Positions 5,320-6,092 of a stretch of 6,092 bases of DNA are shown here, piece by piece; position 1 is the first letter of the stretch; every line of letters begins with the position of its first letter. Under the pieces are notes generated by a model. It was not told the DNA's origin, searched no databases, and saw only the letters and a program-made list of their open reading frames with translations. This DNA is from Deltaproteobacteria bacterium (GTDB lineage: Bacteria > Desulfobacterota > Desulfobacteria > Desulfobacterales > JAFDDL01): positions 1-6,092 of the forward strand of contig JAFDDL010000242.1 of assembly GCA_019310865.1 (NCBI GenBank), written 5' to 3'. Both the position numbers and the translations under genes were made by a program.

Positions 5320-6092
5320 TCACTGACCACACGAATCCCGCCTTATAAAAAAACCCATGCTCCGGGCAATACCCAACTCCAAACCTCGGATTTCCGCAAG
5401 GCCTCGCATCCGGCCAATACAACTATAGCCGGGATTCGGAGCAGGTGGTTTACCCAAATCGTCCAGCATGGTGTGGCCATGGTCCGGACGGAACGACAAG
5501 CGCCAATCCTTTCGACCGGCTTCTTTGCGTTTCTGCTGCTCTTCCAGCAGCGCCTTAACCACCTCATACATATCCACCGAGCCTTCCAGATGGTTGGCTT
5601 CATAAAAACTGCCGTCGTCATTGCGCTGGGTACTGCGCAGATGAACCACCTGAATGCGGTGTCCGTAGCGGCGGATCATCCCGGGAAGGTCATTGTCGGC
5701 ACGCGGACTGTAGGAGCCCGTACAGAAACAAAGCCCGCTGGCCGGAGAATCAACCATTGCCAGCAAATCTTTCACATCCGCTTCGCAACTGACAATACGC
5801 GGCAGACCGAGAATAGAATACGGCGGATCGTCCGGATGAACCGCCATGCGCACCCCCGCTTCTTCACAGACCGGTATAACGGCTTCAAGAAACAGCTTGA
5901 AATGCGCCTTTAGTTTTTCACGACCGATATCATCATACTTGGCCAGCATGTCGCGCACGTCCTGAATCGTGAATCCAAAATCCATACCCGGGAACACATC
6001 GATAATAGAGCGCTCAAATGCATGCTTGTCCGCTTCGCTCATGCTCTCATAAAAAACCTTGGCCTTTTCGAGCTGAGCTTCGGTGTAATCTT
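5320..6092 (-). CDS. uxuA: D-mannonate dehydratase, C-terminal two-thirds (5' end outside the window)
   Basis: UxuA dehydrates D-mannonate to 2-keto-3-deoxygluconate, using a divalent metal (Mn2+ or Fe2+) in a TIM-barrel fold; it is a cytoplasmic enzyme of glucuronate catabolism. The visible 256 residues begin DYTEAQLEKA and run open to the window edge; full-length family members are about 350-400 residues, so roughly the first third is missing. The ATG at 6042 is internal, not a start. Metal-site motifs are all present: HPDDPP (His85 of the visible part), CFCTGS (Cys123), VVHLRS (His150) and RPDHGH (Asp203, with His204 beside it). The end, PGYSCIGRMRGLAEIRGLELGIARS, is typical of the family, followed by a short tail FFIRRDSCGQ that may be lineage-specific. 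It is the first visible gene of the leftward cluster uxuA-eda-kdgK-abfD, and its product feeds directly into KdgK. uxuB or uxaC may lie beyond the right edge. Confidence 0.95.
   Translation of the reverse strand, partial: DYTEAQLEKAKVFYESMSEADKHAFERSIIDVFPGMDFGFTIQDVRDMLAKYDDIGREKLKAHFKLFLEAVIPVCEEAGVRMAVHPDDPPYSILGLPRIVSCEADVKDLLAMVDSPASGLCFCTGSYSPRADNDLPGMIRRYGHRIQVVHLRSTQRNDDGSFYEANHLEGSVDMYEVVKALLEEQQKRKEAGRKDWRLSFRPDHGHTMLDDLGKPPAPNPGYSCIGRMRGLAEIRGLELGIARSMGFFIRRDSCGQ

Larger units (their letters stand above)
1784..6092 (-). other. Probable operon uxuA-eda-kdgK-abfD (5' end outside the window)
   Basis: Four genes lie on one strand with gaps of 152, 87 and 108 bp. The first three make a complete route from D-mannonate to pyruvate plus glyceraldehyde 3-phosphate, so co-expression is expected. 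The gaps are wide for a tight operon and no convincing internal terminator is visible, so internal promoters, especially before abfD, are possible. The operon promoter must lie to the right of the window. Confidence 0.6.

Noticed and set aside
5473..5913. A 146-codon plus-strand open frame
   Set aside because: It is entirely antisense to uxuA, over its metal-site motifs; there is no ribosome binding site or recognisable domain.
6040..6042. ATG at 6042 (minus strand) as the start of mannonate dehydratase
   Set aside because: The frame continues upstream to the window edge with typical family sequence (DYTEAQLEKA), so this Met is internal and the gene is simply cut by the window.

Overview
The window looks like bacterial chromosome from an anaerobe. 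It carries an oxygen-sensitive 4-hydroxybutyryl-CoA dehydratase-type enzyme and the start of an indolepyruvate:ferredoxin oxidoreductase. The genes have clear Shine-Dalgarno sites and a mid-range GC content by eye. A strictly anaerobic deltaproteobacterium (Desulfobacterales-like) is my best guess, but this is inference; no rRNA or other phylogenetic marker is present.

Layout: bases 1-208 hold the 5' end of a leftward iorA-like gene. An AT-rich divergent intergenic region (209-525) separates it from a rightward regulator gene (526-1713). The regulator has a GntR winged helix and an FCD ligand domain, preceded by an unexpected N-terminal region that matches the catalytic fold of tyrosine recombinases but lacks their catalytic residues. 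A 70-bp convergent spacer follows. From 6092 down to 1784, four leftward genes form a probable operon: uxuA (partial, cut by the right edge), eda, kdgK and an abfD-like gene.

How the genes work together: UxuA dehydrates D-mannonate to 2-keto-3-deoxygluconate (KDG), KdgK phosphorylates KDG to KDPG, and Eda splits KDPG to pyruvate and glyceraldehyde 3-phosphate. This is the lower branch of hexuronate (glucuronate) catabolism. The abfD-like gene at the downstream end belongs to 4-hydroxybutyrate/GABA/succinate fermentation and has no obvious step in the sugar-acid route, so its place here is the main metabolic puzzle. The regulator's target cannot be read from the sequence. Its divergent position favours iorA or autoregulation, while FCD-type GntR proteins as a family often control sugar-acid genes.

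The two most notable points are the fusion of a degenerate recombinase domain to a GntR/FCD regulator, and the AbfD homologue, whose cluster-ligand His and Cys are one residue closer together than in the characterised clostridial enzyme. No tRNA, rRNA, CRISPR array, intact insertion sequence or convincing rho-independent terminator was seen.
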